From an uncultured Bacteroidota bacterium (lineage in GTDB: Bacteria > Bacteroidota > Bacteroidia > 2-12-FULL-35-15): a stretch of 64,000 bases of DNA. Position numbers and translations under genes: made by a program. The notes under the pieces were generated by a model. That model was given only the letters and a program-made list of their open reading frames with translations, was not told where the DNA came from and ran no database searches. Below are positions 26,744 through 36,679 of this stretch, piece by piece. The stretch spans positions 1 to 64,000 of the forward strand of contig CAINDA010000056.1 in NCBI GenBank assembly GCA_903847205.1, in the 5' to 3' direction. How positions within the stretch are numbered: the stretch's first letter is position 1; every line of letters starts with the position of its first letter.

Positions 26744-27118
26744 CTATAGGTTTATCTTTTCACTGTTTGCTACTAGAATAACGCCAATCAGAATAATCAG
26801 AAGTCCTGAAATTTTAGCTAAGCCCATACTTTCATTGAACAAATATTTGCCGGCAATGATTGTAAATACAAAATTAATTGCTGTAAAAACTGGAGTTACA
26901 AGCGACAGGGAGCCCAATGACAGAGCTTTAAACAGGATTAAGGCGGCAATAAAAACAAAAAACAAAGCCATAATTACTTTTGGCTGCAGTAAAAACGGCA
27001 GGTAATCTTTGACTGACACAATCGGAGTTTGGTTAATAGCAATTTTAATAAAACTTGTCCCGGCTATTTGGAAGCAGGAAGACAAAAAACATACAATTAT
27101 TATACTGGCTATTTTCAT
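26744..27118 (-). CDS. EamA/SMR-like small membrane transporter
   Basis: The 124-aa protein has four hydrophobic helices (about 1-20, 45-65, 72-92 and 100-118), the size and layout of a small multidrug-resistance/EamA half-unit such as the ArnE/ArnF flippase subunits. GSLSLVTPVFTAINFVFT and KISGLLIILIGVILV are the characteristic helices. Next to a DPM-type GT2 and a GT-C protein it is a good candidate for flipping an undecaprenyl-phosphate sugar; this is inference from neighbours. Confidence 0.75.
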   Translation of the reverse strand: MKIASIIIVCFLSSCFQIAGTSFIKIAINQTPIVSVKDYLPFLLQPKVIMALFFVFIAALILFKALSLGSLSLVTPVFTAINFVFTIIAGKYLFNESMGLAKISGLLIILIGVILVANSEKINL

Positions 27119-27120
27119 TT

Positions 27121-28044
27121 TTATTTAAATATATCTTTAATAATATAATTGGGTTTGTTTTTTACTTCGTCATAAATTCTCCAAATATACTCGCCGATAA
27201 TTCCAAGCATAATCATTATAAGGCCGCCAATAATCAATATGGCCATCATGATAGGAGCCCATCCCTGAAAAGGAGTTTGATGAAAAAGGTAGGCGTATAA
27301 AATCGTAATGGAATACAAAAAACCCGTAGCCGCAGTAACAAATCCTATTACTGACATCAGCCTGATCGGGAAATAACTGACATTTAAAAATGCCGTCATA
27401 AAATTACCAAAGCGTTTTGCAAAATTATATCCTGATTTACCGTGTTCTCTTTTCTGACGGATATATGCTAAGTATTTTATTGTAAAGCCAACCCAAAGAA
27501 TATCTCCCTGAAAGAACCTGTTTTTTTCGGGTATAGAATTTATTGCATCCATCGCTTTTCTATCAATCAATACATAATCAAAACCGCCGGGAGGCATGCT
27601 TGGCAAGGTATATCTGAGAAGGCTGTATGCAATTTTAGAAGTAAAAGCCGAAGAAGCCTCATCGTTTCTTGCTTCCCTGTAATTAATTACAATTTCATTT
27701 TTATTCTCCCACTCCAAAAGCATTTTGGTAATCTGTTCAGGAGGATCCTGAAGATCGGCAGAAATATTAATAACGCAGTCACCTGAGGCATATTTCCAAC
27801 CAGCTAAAATGCCCGCCATCTGCCCAAAGTTCCTTGAAAAATTAATTAACACAACTCCTTTATCACTATTTTGAAGGTCCATTAAAATTTTTAATGAATT
27901 ATCCTTCGAGCCATCGTTGATAAAAATAAATTCATAAGTGAATTCACTATTGTATGACTTTATAGACGCAATAAGCCTTTGGTATAAAAGTATTATTGAA
28001 CCTTCGTTGTTATAAACAGGAATAACTACGGATATTTTTTTCAT
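27121..28044 (-). CDS. GT2 polyprenyl-phosphate glycosyltransferase (DPM1/GtrB-like)
   Basis: The enzyme is predicted to transfer a sugar from a nucleotide donor to undecaprenyl phosphate. The N-terminal GT2 domain shows VVIPVYNNEGSIILL, NDGSKDNSL, SADLQDPPE (the DxD-type site) and REHGKSGYNF. Two C-terminal membrane helices (about 230-255 and 265-290) match the GtrB/ArnC layout. I choose the ATG at 28044 (MKKISVVIPVYN), just past the stop of the upstream gene; an alternative ATG at 28062 would overlap that gene by 14 bp. With the adjacent small transporter and GT-C proteins it forms a classic lipid-linked sugar transfer set. Confidence 0.88.
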   Translation of the reverse strand: MKKISVVIPVYNNEGSIILLYQRLIASIKSYNSEFTYEFIFINDGSKDNSLKILMDLQNSDKGVVLINFSRNFGQMAGILAGWKYASGDCVINISADLQDPPEQITKMLLEWENKNEIVINYREARNDEASSAFTSKIAYSLLRYTLPSMPPGGFDYVLIDRKAMDAINSIPEKNRFFQGDILWVGFTIKYLAYIRQKREHGKSGYNFAKRFGNFMTAFLNVSYFPIRLMSVIGFVTAATGFLYSITILYAYLFHQTPFQGWAPIMMAILIIGGLIMIMLGIIGEYIWRIYDEVKNKPNYIIKDIFK

Positions 28045-28048
28045 GACT

Positions 28049-29752
28049 TTATTTTCTTTCAAAAATATATACGCTGAACTGAGCTTTGGGCGGATTATTT
28101 ATTTCCGGATCACCTTCCCAAATATAATTAGTTCCTTCGTTAAGCATATCGGCGTAGCCGTATAATTTATAATTCGCTGCAGTATATTTATCAAACCAGG
28201 GAAACAATAAATTTTCTGTTTTAGGATTCGCGCACCATGAAACCGGATTATGGTAAAAAATCAAAAATCTTGGAGCAGCTTTTTCTACATCTGCAATAAA
28301 TTCCTTTTGCCAATCATTGCTTTGTTTTATAGGGAATTCAAGCAAAGCGCCAGAGCCTGCAAACCGCGAAGGGGATTTTTTATTCGTATAAACGTACATT
28401 TCAATTTCTGTACCCATAATAGCTAACCTGTCCTCTTTTTTCATTACAGAATTTAATTTATCCGCAATAATCTTTGACTCAAGAAAAGGCTGAAGCCCGT
28501 AAATGCCTTTTAAAACCAGTGTTAAATTCGGTTTAAAATAATAAGCACTTAAATCTTTTAAATTTATACAGATAGGAATTATAATAAGAAGTAAGGGGAT
28601 GACTATAACCGCAGTATTGTTTTTAAATCTGCTAATCAAATCCTGAACTAAAAAAATAAAAATTGCAGCAGAGATGCATACTGCAGGAAACCATTGCAAA
28701 AAATAGTGGCGTTGAAAATGGTAACCGGGAATAATTGTTAAAAATCCGGCAATATTAAGACCGAGAACAGCAATTTTTTTCCATAAAGGAAGCCCTGTAA
28801 AAAAAACACCTATGGAAGCTATGAAAGAAAATATCCAAAAAAATTTGTAATCATTATAATCGGCTAAAAAATTAATTTTGAAATTCTCAAACCCTCTGTC
28901 AAAGCTTACTGAGGTGGTATATTGTTTTGCAACATCAAAAAGCCATAAATTAAAATCGGCCCATGCGCCGTTTTTATAAACCATTAACAAATCAAATAAA
29001 ACAGGAAAAATAATTGAAAAGCTAAAAATTAATGCATGAAAAAGATTTTTTTTAATACTGCTTTTATCTTCAAAAAAACCTTTGAACAGAAGTAATGCCC
29101 CGCCCAACACTCCATAGAACAAACAGGTTTGTTTCACTTCGAATGCAAAAGAAAACAGGATTCCGGAAATGATTAACTGCCAAATTTTTTTTGATTCGAA
29201 AAATTCAAATAAAAATAAAAAAGATGCTAATATTAAAAAGACTACAATATGTTCCGACTGTGTTGTAAAGCCCGATGCAGAAGATGCCATTGATAAAAGG
29301 GCAAAGAACCCAGCAGCAGCAAGACCTGCCATGTAATTGCTTAACTTACGGGTTAAGAAAAATATCATTACTGCACTGGCTAGATTGATCAATAAAAATG
29401 CAATATGAATGGCCTTGATGGAATAACCAAAAATCCAGACGAGCACTGAATACGCATAAAAAACACCATCAAGACGCTGGGAACCAATATCAGTAAAAGG
29501 AATGGCACCATCCAAAATAATTTTTCCGGCATACGCATAAGAGCCCTCATCTCTTTCGAAAGGAATGTTAAAATAATTTTTCCTGATAATAAAAATAAGA
29601 AGCAGAACAATAGCTAATCCGATATAATATAAAAGTACGTTCTCCTTTTTATTTTCTTCAATAGCAGCAAGTGGCGATGCTTTTGCGGAAGGCGATTTAC
29701 TTTCTGGACTATTTTTTTGTTTGTTTGGATTATGATTTTTTTTTGCGCTCAT
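28049..29752 (-). CDS. GT-C (ArnT/PMT-like, GT39/GT83) membrane glycosyltransferase
   Basis: The 567-aa protein has a Lys/Ser-rich cytosolic start, then about ten to twelve membrane helices. The first periplasmic loop has FERDEGSYAYAGKIILDG (about 70-87), the hallmark acidic motif of ArnT/protein-mannosyltransferase-like GT-C enzymes. The C-terminal soluble part (about 430-567) is also typical. It should move a sugar from a polyprenyl phosphate carrier, probably the one made by the adjacent GT2, onto a lipid, glycan or protein acceptor. It is the first gene of the glycan operon. Confidence 0.8.
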   Translation of the reverse strand: MSAKKNHNPNKQKNSPESKSPSAKASPLAAIEENKKENVLLYYIGLAIVLLLIFIIRKNYFNIPFERDEGSYAYAGKIILDGAIPFTDIGSQRLDGVFYAYSVLVWIFGYSIKAIHIAFLLINLASAVMIFFLTRKLSNYMAGLAAAGFFALLSMASSASGFTTQSEHIVVFLILASFLFLFEFFESKKIWQLIISGILFSFAFEVKQTCLFYGVLGGALLLFKGFFEDKSSIKKNLFHALIFSFSIIFPVLFDLLMVYKNGAWADFNLWLFDVAKQYTTSVSFDRGFENFKINFLADYNDYKFFWIFSFIASIGVFFTGLPLWKKIAVLGLNIAGFLTIIPGYHFQRHYFLQWFPAVCISAAIFIFLVQDLISRFKNNTAVIVIPLLLIIIPICINLKDLSAYYFKPNLTLVLKGIYGLQPFLESKIIADKLNSVMKKEDRLAIMGTEIEMYVYTNKKSPSRFAGSGALLEFPIKQSNDWQKEFIADVEKAAPRFLIFYHNPVSWCANPKTENLLFPWFDKYTAANYKLYGYADMLNEGTNYIWEGDPEINNPPKAQFSVYIFERK

Positions 29753-30057
29753 TTTTAATCAGGTAAAAAACATCAAGAAAATAAGTATTTATTTTACGTT
29801 CAATTTGCAAAGTCAAACAAATTCAAATATAGTAAATAATAATTAGTGCTTTACGAAATTATAATGTGGGGGCAGAAAGGATTCGGCTGATTGCTATCAG
29901 AGTCTAATAAAACTCCAAAAAAAACCTTATTATTTCCTGAAAACCAGAATATTTTCCGGCGGTATTCTTATATAAAACATACAGTGGCACAAATTCTCAA
30001 ATTCATAATTTTCCTTATATTCGCAGGCTTAAAATATTTTAAATTAAAATAAATAAT
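29753..30057. other. Divergent intergenic region before POT transporter
   Basis: A gene-free stretch of 305 bp between the glycan operon and the peptide transporter. TATATTCG at 30016-30023 resembles a -7 box about 35 bp before the transporter start, but I see no TTG at the right distance. No hairpin or repeat stands out. Confidence 0.35.
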
Positions 30058-31743
30058 ATGGCTGAGACTAAAATGGCACACCCAAAAGGATTATGGGTTT
30101 TATTTGGAACAGAAATGTGGGAAAGGTTCAACTTTTATGGGATGAGAGCCCTCCTAACCTTATTTTTAGTTAACTCATTATTGATGAAAGAAGAGGATGC
30201 TTCCCTTATCTACGGCGGGTTTCTTGGTCTTTGTTATTTAACTCCGATGCTGGGAGGTTTTATTGCTGATCGTTTTTTCGGAAATAGAAACTGCATTATG
30301 CTTGGCGGATTAATGATGGCTTTAGGGCAGTTATTTTTATTTGCAAGCGCCAGTGTTTTCGGCACTAATATAAGCCTTGCCACCACACTTATGTGGAGCG
30401 CATTGGGAATTATCATTTTCGGAAACGGATTTTTCAAACCAAACATCTCAAGTATGGTGGGGAGTTTATATCCAAAGCAGGAAAAAAGCAAGCTGGATAC
30501 AGCATTCACAATCTTTTACATGGGAATTAATTTAGGCGCTTTTTTAGGACAGCTCATCTGCCCGATATTAGGCGACGTTAAAGACAGCGGCGGCATCAGA
30601 GATATACATGCTTTCAAATGGGGATTTTTAGTTGCAGCAATCGCAATGTTGCTGGGTACATTCATTTTTTACATGTTGAAAAACAAATATGTTGTAACTC
30701 CTGAAGGTAAACCATTAGGCGGGCTTCCATCTAAAAGAGATTCATCAGATTTCGAAGAGGGCGAAGCAGAAAAAGCTGTTTTCAGCACACAATCTTTAAT
30801 AATTGCCTTGATTTCTTTTGTTGTATTATTCTTCGGAATCCGCTACTGCATATCAGGAACCAACGTTGTTAAAACAATTATTTACCCGATAATATATGCA
30901 AGCGGTATTACTTTGGCAGGATTAATTATTTCTGACACTTCTTTAACGAAAATAGAAAGAGATAAAATTATTGTAATTTATATAGTTGCATTTTTTGTAA
31001 TTTTCTTTTGGGCAGCCTTTGAGCAGGCCGGCTCTTCGCTGACTTTTATTGCAGATAATCAAACTGACAGAAATTTTTTCGGATGGCAGATGCCGCCGTC
31101 AATGGTGCAGATTTTTAACGGCTTATTTGTTGTTGCTTTTGCAGTGCCCTTCAGTATGCTCTGGGATAAATTAAGATCCAAAGGCAAAGAACCTATTTCG
31201 CCGATGAAGCAGGCAATGGGTTTAGCATTGATCGCATTGAGTTATTTTATTATTGCAAACAATGTGAAAGACTTAGGAAACAATGGTCTTTTAGGAATAA
31301 AATGGCTGATATTGTTATACTTAATTCAAACATGCGCCGAATTATGTTTGTCGCCGATAGGTTTATCATTGGTTGGAAAATTATCACCGAAAAGATTTGC
31401 ATCCTTATTATACGGGGTATTCTTTTTATCAAATGCTTCAGGTTATGCCCTGGCAGGAACCTTAGGTTCTATACTGCCTTCAACCGGCGATAAATTTATT
31501 AAAGCAAAAGAATTAGGCATCGACCTGCAGGCTGTTTTAAACAAAACAATTGTGCCTACTGCTGAACAGTTAGCTTTATTATCCAAGAATCAAATCAGTG
31601 CTTCCAACCCGGTATTTGTCGGATTTGAAATTCATAATTTATACGAATTTTTTATGGTGTTTGTAATACTTACAGGTATTGCGGCTATCCTGTTATTTGC
31701 ATTAAAACCCGTTTTAAAACGGATGATGCACGATGTAAAATAG
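30058..31743 (+). CDS. Proton-dependent oligopeptide transporter (POT family)
   Basis: The 561-aa inner-membrane MFS transporter imports di- and tripeptides with protons. The family motif is clear in the first helix region: GTEMWERFNFYGMRALLTLF (about 17-36), including the conserved ExxERF proton-coupling residues. The second PTR2-like motif appears as FTIFYMGINLGAFLGQL (about 152-168). Around fourteen hydrophobic segments are visible. Together with DPP IV at 17411 it fits peptide nutrition. A hairpin terminator follows. Confidence 0.93.
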   Translation: MAETKMAHPKGLWVLFGTEMWERFNFYGMRALLTLFLVNSLLMKEEDASLIYGGFLGLCYLTPMLGGFIADRFFGNRNCIMLGGLMMALGQLFLFASASVFGTNISLATTLMWSALGIIIFGNGFFKPNISSMVGSLYPKQEKSKLDTAFTIFYMGINLGAFLGQLICPILGDVKDSGGIRDIHAFKWGFLVAAIAMLLGTFIFYMLKNKYVVTPEGKPLGGLPSKRDSSDFEEGEAEKAVFSTQSLIIALISFVVLFFGIRYCISGTNVVKTIIYPIIYASGITLAGLIISDTSLTKIERDKIIVIYIVAFFVIFFWAAFEQAGSSLTFIADNQTDRNFFGWQMPPSMVQIFNGLFVVAFAVPFSMLWDKLRSKGKEPISPMKQAMGLALIALSYFIIANNVKDLGNNGLLGIKWLILLYLIQTCAELCLSPIGLSLVGKLSPKRFASLLYGVFFLSNASGYALAGTLGSILPSTGDKFIKAKELGIDLQAVLNKTIVPTAEQLALLSKNQISASNPVFVGFEIHNLYEFFMVFVILTGIAAILLFALKPVLKRMMHDVK

Positions 31744-31758
31744 TTTTCTTTGTATTTA

Positions 31759-31805
31759 CAAAACAGGTCAATCATTCTCAAAATGGCTGGCCTGTTTTGG
31801 TTTTT
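31759..31805 (+). terminator. Intrinsic terminator after POT transporter
   Basis: AAAACAGGTCA (about 31760-31770) pairs with TGGCCTGTTTT (31787-31798, one G-T pair), followed by GGTTTTT. It lies 16 bp after the transporter stop and before the thioredoxin gene start at 31842. Confidence 0.7.
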
Positions 31806-31841
31806 AAAAATCATTATCTTTAATTGTAAATTATTTCACCG

Positions 31842-32411
31842 ATGATAAAAAAAACTTTAACAGTACTCAGCATTTTTATAATAATTATGTGTGCACATTG
31901 TTTCATAAGCTGTGTGCAGGCACCTGCAGATGAATTAAAGGGGCCTGTACATTGGTACACCTTCAGCGAAGCTGTTGCCCTTCAGAAAAAAAGTCCAAGG
32001 CTGATAATGGTAGATGTTTATACGAGCTGGTGCGGACCCTGCAAAATGATGTCGGCGCAGACTTTCGGCAACGAAATTATTGCAAAATATTTGAACGAAC
32101 ATTTTTACCCTGTAAAATTTAATGCCGAAACACGCGACAGTGTTGCTTTTAACGGAGTAGTATTTAAAAATAAAAATCCGGAAGGAACACAGCGGCCTGT
32201 TCATGATTTTGCCATTTCTATTTTAGACGGCAAACTTTCTTATCCTTCAATAGTGTTTGTTGATGAAGATATTAAACGTGTGCAGACAATAGTTGGCTTT
32301 TACAGAGCGCCTCAATTTGAACCTGTTGTAAAATTTCTTGGAAGCGGTGTTTATAAAAAAGGAACCAAATACGAAGATTTCGAAAAGACTTTTGTCGGTG
32401 AAGTGAAGTAA
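31842..32411 (+). CDS. Thioredoxin-fold lipoprotein
   Basis: The 189-aa protein has a lipoprotein signal peptide (HCFISC, lipid-modified Cys24) and a thioredoxin domain with the active site TSWCGPCKMM (Cys64, Cys67). The segment LSYPSIVFVDED holds the cis-Pro loop. It resembles thioredoxin_7/DUF255-type proteins of Bacteroidota that sit in the periplasm and handle thiols; the partner is unknown. It stands alone on the plus strand after the POT terminator. Confidence 0.85.
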   Translation: MIKKTLTVLSIFIIIMCAHCFISCVQAPADELKGPVHWYTFSEAVALQKKSPRLIMVDVYTSWCGPCKMMSAQTFGNEIIAKYLNEHFYPVKFNAETRDSVAFNGVVFKNKNPEGTQRPVHDFAISILDGKLSYPSIVFVDEDIKRVQTIVGFYRAPQFEPVVKFLGSGVYKKGTKYEDFEKTFVGEVK

Positions 32412-32493
32412 TTCAGTATTTGAAAATGTGCAGATTTAATAAGGCTTATAGCCGCATTTTATTTTCGAAACAGCGCAGGAGCATATTAACAAA

Positions 32494-33513
32494 TTATTTC
32501 CCGTTCTCTTTTTCTATCTTATCAACCCGCTGAACAAGCGCATCCAGGTTACGGAAATGAATGTATGCTTTTCTGTATTTGCCTGCTTCAAAGGCCGGAG
32601 AGCCCATATAAACTTCGCCTTTTTTTACAATACTTTTTGATATCCCCGACTGTGCGGTAATAATAGTATTATCAGCAATAGTAACATGCCCAACTATTCC
32701 AACTTGTCCGCTGAACATGCAGTTTTTACCGATTTTTGAAGAACCTGCAATCACGCCCTGAGCTGCTATATATGTGTTTTCGCCGATTTCAACATTGTGT
32801 GCAATATGAATCAGGTTATCAAATTTCACTCCTTTGCGGAGAATGGTTGAGCCTAAAGTAGCCCTGTCAATGGTGCAGTTAGCGCCGATCTCCACATTGT
32901 CTTCAATAATTACATTGCCTATCTGAGGTACTTTTTGATTATCGTTCTGAGGATTAAATCTAAAACCATCGCTGCCAATAACTGTCCCTGAATGAATGAT
33001 ACAGTCTTTTCCGATCTGTGTTTCAGAATAAATTTTAACTCCCGCAAATAAAGTAGTGTTATCGCCTATTACAGAATTATCACCAACAAAAACCTGGGGA
33101 TATATTTTTACATTATTTCCTATCTTCACGTTATCGCCTACCACTGCAAATTCTCCTGCGTAAATATTATCACCCACAGATGCGCTTTCAGAAATAAAAG
33201 CATGTTTTGAAATTCCTCTTTTATTAAGTTTTACCTGGTTATACATTTCCAGGAGTTTAGCGAAAGCTGTTTCTGCGCTGTCAACTCTAACAAGCGTTGC
33301 TGCCACAGGTGCGGTTAAAACTAAATCTTTGTTTACAATAACCAGAGAAGCCTCTGTTGAGTAGATATACTGCGTGTATTTGGGATTAGCAAGAAATGAA
33401 ATAGAACCGGGAGTGCCTTCTTCTATTTTTGATAATTTGGTAATCTTAACATCGGCATTTCCTTCAATCTGCCCGTTTAATAGATCTGATATCTGTTTGG
33501 CGGTGAATTCCAT
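32494..33513 (-). CDS. lpxD: UDP-3-O-acyl-glucosamine N-acyltransferase
   Basis: LpxD adds the N-linked hydroxyacyl chain in lipid A synthesis. The 339-aa length is typical. The N-terminal uridine-binding domain (about 1-100) contains ISFLANPKYTQYIYST. The left-handed beta-helix follows (about 105-320), with many hexapeptide repeats such as VGDNVKIGNNVKI. The catalytic His lies in NLIHIAHNVEIG (about 235-246). It ends in a short helix (about 315-339) as expected. It is cytoplasmic and works as a trimer. It shows that the organism makes lipid A. It lies 54 bp after the pseudouridine synthase gene. Confidence 0.95.
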   Translation of the reverse strand: MEFTAKQISDLLNGQIEGNADVKITKLSKIEEGTPGSISFLANPKYTQYIYSTEASLVIVNKDLVLTAPVAATLVRVDSAETAFAKLLEMYNQVKLNKRGISKHAFISESASVGDNIYAGEFAVVGDNVKIGNNVKIYPQVFVGDNSVIGDNTTLFAGVKIYSETQIGKDCIIHSGTVIGSDGFRFNPQNDNQKVPQIGNVIIEDNVEIGANCTIDRATLGSTILRKGVKFDNLIHIAHNVEIGENTYIAAQGVIAGSSKIGKNCMFSGQVGIVGHVTIADNTIITAQSGISKSIVKKGEVYMGSPAFEAGKYRKAYIHFRNLDALVQRVDKIEKENGK

Positions 33514-33567
33514 TTTATATTGTTAAACTGTTTAATTGCTAAATTGTTAAATTTCGAATTGATTTTA

Positions 33568-34665
33568 TTATTCTTCCAGCGCCATGGACACTGAATACCC
33601 TCTCCATTTGGTTATTACAGACTGCATATCCTCCGGTAATTCAGAATCAAAGTGAATGTATTTACCAGTCAGCGGATGATTAAAGCCGAGTGATTTTGCA
33701 TGCAATGCATGACGAGGCAGCAGTGTAAAACAATTTTCAACAAACTGCCTGTACTTTGCAAATGTGGTGCCTTTTAAAATCCTGTCGCCGCCATACAGCG
33801 AATCATTAAACAGCGAATGCCCAATATGCTGCATGTGAACGCGTATCTGGTGCGTACGGCCTGTTTCCAGCTTACATTGAAGCAGCGTAACATAGCCGAA
33901 ACGTTCTAATACAGTATAGTGAGTTACTGCATGTTTGCCGTGTTCATCATCATCAGGCAGCACATCCATTTTTTTTCTGTCTTTCACATGACGGCCGATG
34001 TTTCCGGTAACAGTTCCTGTATCCTCCTTAAAATCGCCCCATACAAGCGCGTAATATATTCTATCCAGGTTGCGGTCGAAAAAATCTTTTGCAAGCCTTA
34101 CCATTGCAGTTTCGCTTTTTGCGACAACCATAATGCCTGTGGTATTTTTATCCAAACGATGAACTAACCCCGGACGCAGGCTGGCTTTTGAAGTTGCAGC
34201 TTCTGATTTTACAAGAGTTGCACCCGTTTTGCTCACGGGCAGATTCTGAAAATGATAGACCAATGCATTTACCAGAGTACCGCTGTAATTGCCGTAACCG
34301 GGATGAACAACCATTCCAGCCTGCTTATTAATCATGATTAAATCATCATCTTCATAAACAACATTGATAGGGATGTTCTGAGCAATAAGTTCTATTTCGC
34401 GCGGAGGATGGGCTAAAACAACAGTTATTACATCAAAGGGCTTGACTTTATAATTTGATTTTACAGGCTTTTCATTTACCAGAATACTTCCATTCTCTGC
34501 CGATTGCTGTATTTTTGAGCGGGTCGCATTCTGAGTGCGGTTCATCAAAAATTTATCAATACGCAGTAAATGCTGTCCTTTTTCAACAACAATACGGTAA
34601 TGTTCAAACAGCTCCTGATCCTCATCCTGCTCTTCAGATACATCAAATACTTCTTCTTCGTTCAT
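33568..34665 (-). CDS. RluD-family 23S rRNA pseudouridine synthase
   Basis: The 365-aa protein has an acidic N-terminus, an S4 RNA-binding domain (about 33-90) and a RluA/RluD catalytic domain (about 95-345). The catalytic Asp is D172 in VHRLDKNTTG. GRTHQIRVHM (about 263-272) is the second family signature. It isomerises uridines in 23S rRNA, most likely in the helix 69 loop, though the exact target cannot be read from sequence. It lies between lpxD and the T9SS cargo gene. Confidence 0.93.
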   Translation of the reverse strand: MNEEEVFDVSEEQDEDQELFEHYRIVVEKGQHLLRIDKFLMNRTQNATRSKIQQSAENGSILVNEKPVKSNYKVKPFDVITVVLAHPPREIELIAQNIPINVVYEDDDLIMINKQAGMVVHPGYGNYSGTLVNALVYHFQNLPVSKTGATLVKSEAATSKASLRPGLVHRLDKNTTGIMVVAKSETAMVRLAKDFFDRNLDRIYYALVWGDFKEDTGTVTGNIGRHVKDRKKMDVLPDDDEHGKHAVTHYTVLERFGYVTLLQCKLETGRTHQIRVHMQHIGHSLFNDSLYGGDRILKGTTFAKYRQFVENCFTLLPRHALHAKSLGFNHPLTGKYIHFDSELPEDMQSVITKWRGYSVSMALEE

Positions 34666-34777
34666 AATAAAAATTAGAGAGTTGGGGAGATAGGGAATTA
34701 GAGATTTAGCGTATTGGAGAATTATTAAATATTAACACCCGAATCAAAAATCTCCATATATCTAAATCACAAAATTA

Positions 34778-36679
34778 TCAATTCACTTTAATAAATTTAT
34801 TTGATACTGCCTGAGTACCATCGGTAATCCGGATAAAATATACGCCTTCCGAAAGGCTTGAAATATCAATATATTCAGGCATGTTTGATTTATTTTCAAG
34901 AACAACTCTTCCAAACAAATCAGTAATTGAATAATTAATTTTTTCGGAGGCGCCTGAATTAAATTTAATAAACAATTTATCATTCGCCGGATTCGGGTAA
35001 ACTGTTATTGAACTGCTTTTTGCTGCTGCGGTGTTGATCCCTGTAAAATAATGTGCGGCGCCAAATACAGGATGCATCAATAAAGAACCTGGAAATGGTG
35101 GATTGCTCCAGCCTCCGGAAACGTTGTAAAATATTTTATCCTGAGTATTGATATTTCTATCAACACCGACATTTAAAAATTGGGTAGTTTTTTGAGTAAA
35201 GCCGATGTAAAAAGTACCAGCAGATAAATACAAGGGATGATTTAAATAATAACGGATAAACTGATCGCGGCCGGTTTGTGTATAATATGGATTTACAACG
35301 CTGTCACCAGTATAAATAGCTGTTCCCGGCGTTCCGCCGCCATCGCCCCAGACATTTAAAACAAAAGAATACAAATTTGCATTCGTCAAAACAGGATTAA
35401 AATAAATATCGATGCAGCGAAGCGTGTCAGGAATTGTGGAAGTAAATTTTTCTGCCATCTGAGCATTCAGTGTACTCAAGCCAAAAGCAGTTTCAGCGCT
35501 TCCGTCATCGTAAGAATAAAAATTTGAAAAGTCCTGAGTCCGGCGGAGTGTATCGTTGCCGCGTTTTAAATCAGGAGATGATTTTAAAACTGTTTCAAAA
35601 AGATATTTAGATGTATCTGTGAGTACAGGAATTACCGGCAGAGAAGCTGCTGTGTAACTATCATAACCACTAGATGAAAAGGGAAGAACGTTAGCTGCAG
35701 TCACAAGGGAAGAAGCTATTGGGGTACCAGTCTGATCATAAATTTTATAATAAAAATTTACGTTTTTAGGCTGAGAATAATTGTTTCTTAGTACGTTCGA
35801 CACAGTAGATTTCATAAAAGTTGAATTGTAATGATTCCAAGGCATTGCGGTATAAGTGTTGAGCAATGAGGGCGCATTATAAACAAAAGAAACATCTTCA
35901 AAAAGAGTATCGGTTTTCACCCTATGTTTATTAAGATAGACGTAATCAATATTCCAATGATCGAGGTTGCCGCTGATAGTTGCATAATTTCTGAACCTGA
36001 ATTGAAACCCTTTTTGAAGATAGGCTGGATTTTTTATCGGTATCATCACCAATTTCCAGCTGCTGTCCGTTGCCGCAATAGTGGTTCCCGCTTTTTCCCA
36101 AATGGTTTTCCAGGAAGATAAGCCCGGAGCAGTGAATTCAAGTACCAATGAATCTGCAGGCTCCGGGGCATTTCCATTACCCTGGGGCTGATAAAAAAAG
36201 CTGAAATATAGCGAATCCAATAATGTATAATTTACCGGATTTCCATTATGGAGATAATATTTTAAATTGATGGGCTTAGAAGTTAAAGAATCGGCAGATG
36301 ATGATGATGTTGGCAATGCCATAAAATCGTAAGGGTATCCGTTTGCATCTAATCCATCAAAGGTTGCTGTGCCTATTGTAACCGGAGACCGTCCGTAACC
36401 TCGGTTTATAAAAACCTGTTTATCCAGCCAGAGAGCTGTATCGGGATAAGGACCTGTGTAAGAAAAATCATCTAAAATGCCTCTGACAGTATCTAAACTT
36501 ATGGTATCGGTGATTGAAGATGCGCGCAGTTCAGATCTCTCAGTTAATTCATTCCACTTTTTTACAAGCACATGATTGGTTGTTAAATCATTCTCCGTTA
36601 AACCCTGTGAGAACAGGGATGCCGAAACAATAATAAAAAACAAGGGGAGAATATAATTTTTAATTGTCAAAATTTTCAT
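34778..36679 (-). CDS. Secreted protein with T9SS type A sorting domain
   Basis: This protein (633 aa) has a signal peptide (about 1-25, ending SLFSQ) and a C-terminal type A sorting domain (about 560-633) with the familiar VYPNPANDKLFI and the final SNKFIKVN. The middle is beta-rich, Ser/Thr/Asn-rich and may contain a jelly-roll-like part (about 60-250, LVMIPIKNPAYLQKGFQFRF). No enzyme motif is recognised. The protein is probably exported through the outer membrane by T9SS and attached to the surface or released. Its start overlaps the end of the PASTA gene by 20 bp. Confidence 0.88.
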   Translation of the reverse strand: MKILTIKNYILPLFFIIVSASLFSQGLTENDLTTNHVLVKKWNELTERSELRASSITDTISLDTVRGILDDFSYTGPYPDTALWLDKQVFINRGYGRSPVTIGTATFDGLDANGYPYDFMALPTSSSSADSLTSKPINLKYYLHNGNPVNYTLLDSLYFSFFYQPQGNGNAPEPADSLVLEFTAPGLSSWKTIWEKAGTTIAATDSSWKLVMIPIKNPAYLQKGFQFRFRNYATISGNLDHWNIDYVYLNKHRVKTDTLFEDVSFVYNAPSLLNTYTAMPWNHYNSTFMKSTVSNVLRNNYSQPKNVNFYYKIYDQTGTPIASSLVTAANVLPFSSSGYDSYTAASLPVIPVLTDTSKYLFETVLKSSPDLKRGNDTLRRTQDFSNFYSYDDGSAETAFGLSTLNAQMAEKFTSTIPDTLRCIDIYFNPVLTNANLYSFVLNVWGDGGGTPGTAIYTGDSVVNPYYTQTGRDQFIRYYLNHPLYLSAGTFYIGFTQKTTQFLNVGVDRNINTQDKIFYNVSGGWSNPPFPGSLLMHPVFGAAHYFTGINTAAAKSSSITVYPNPANDKLFIKFNSGASEKINYSITDLFGRVVLENKSNMPEYIDISSLSEGVYFIRITDGTQAVSNKFIKVN

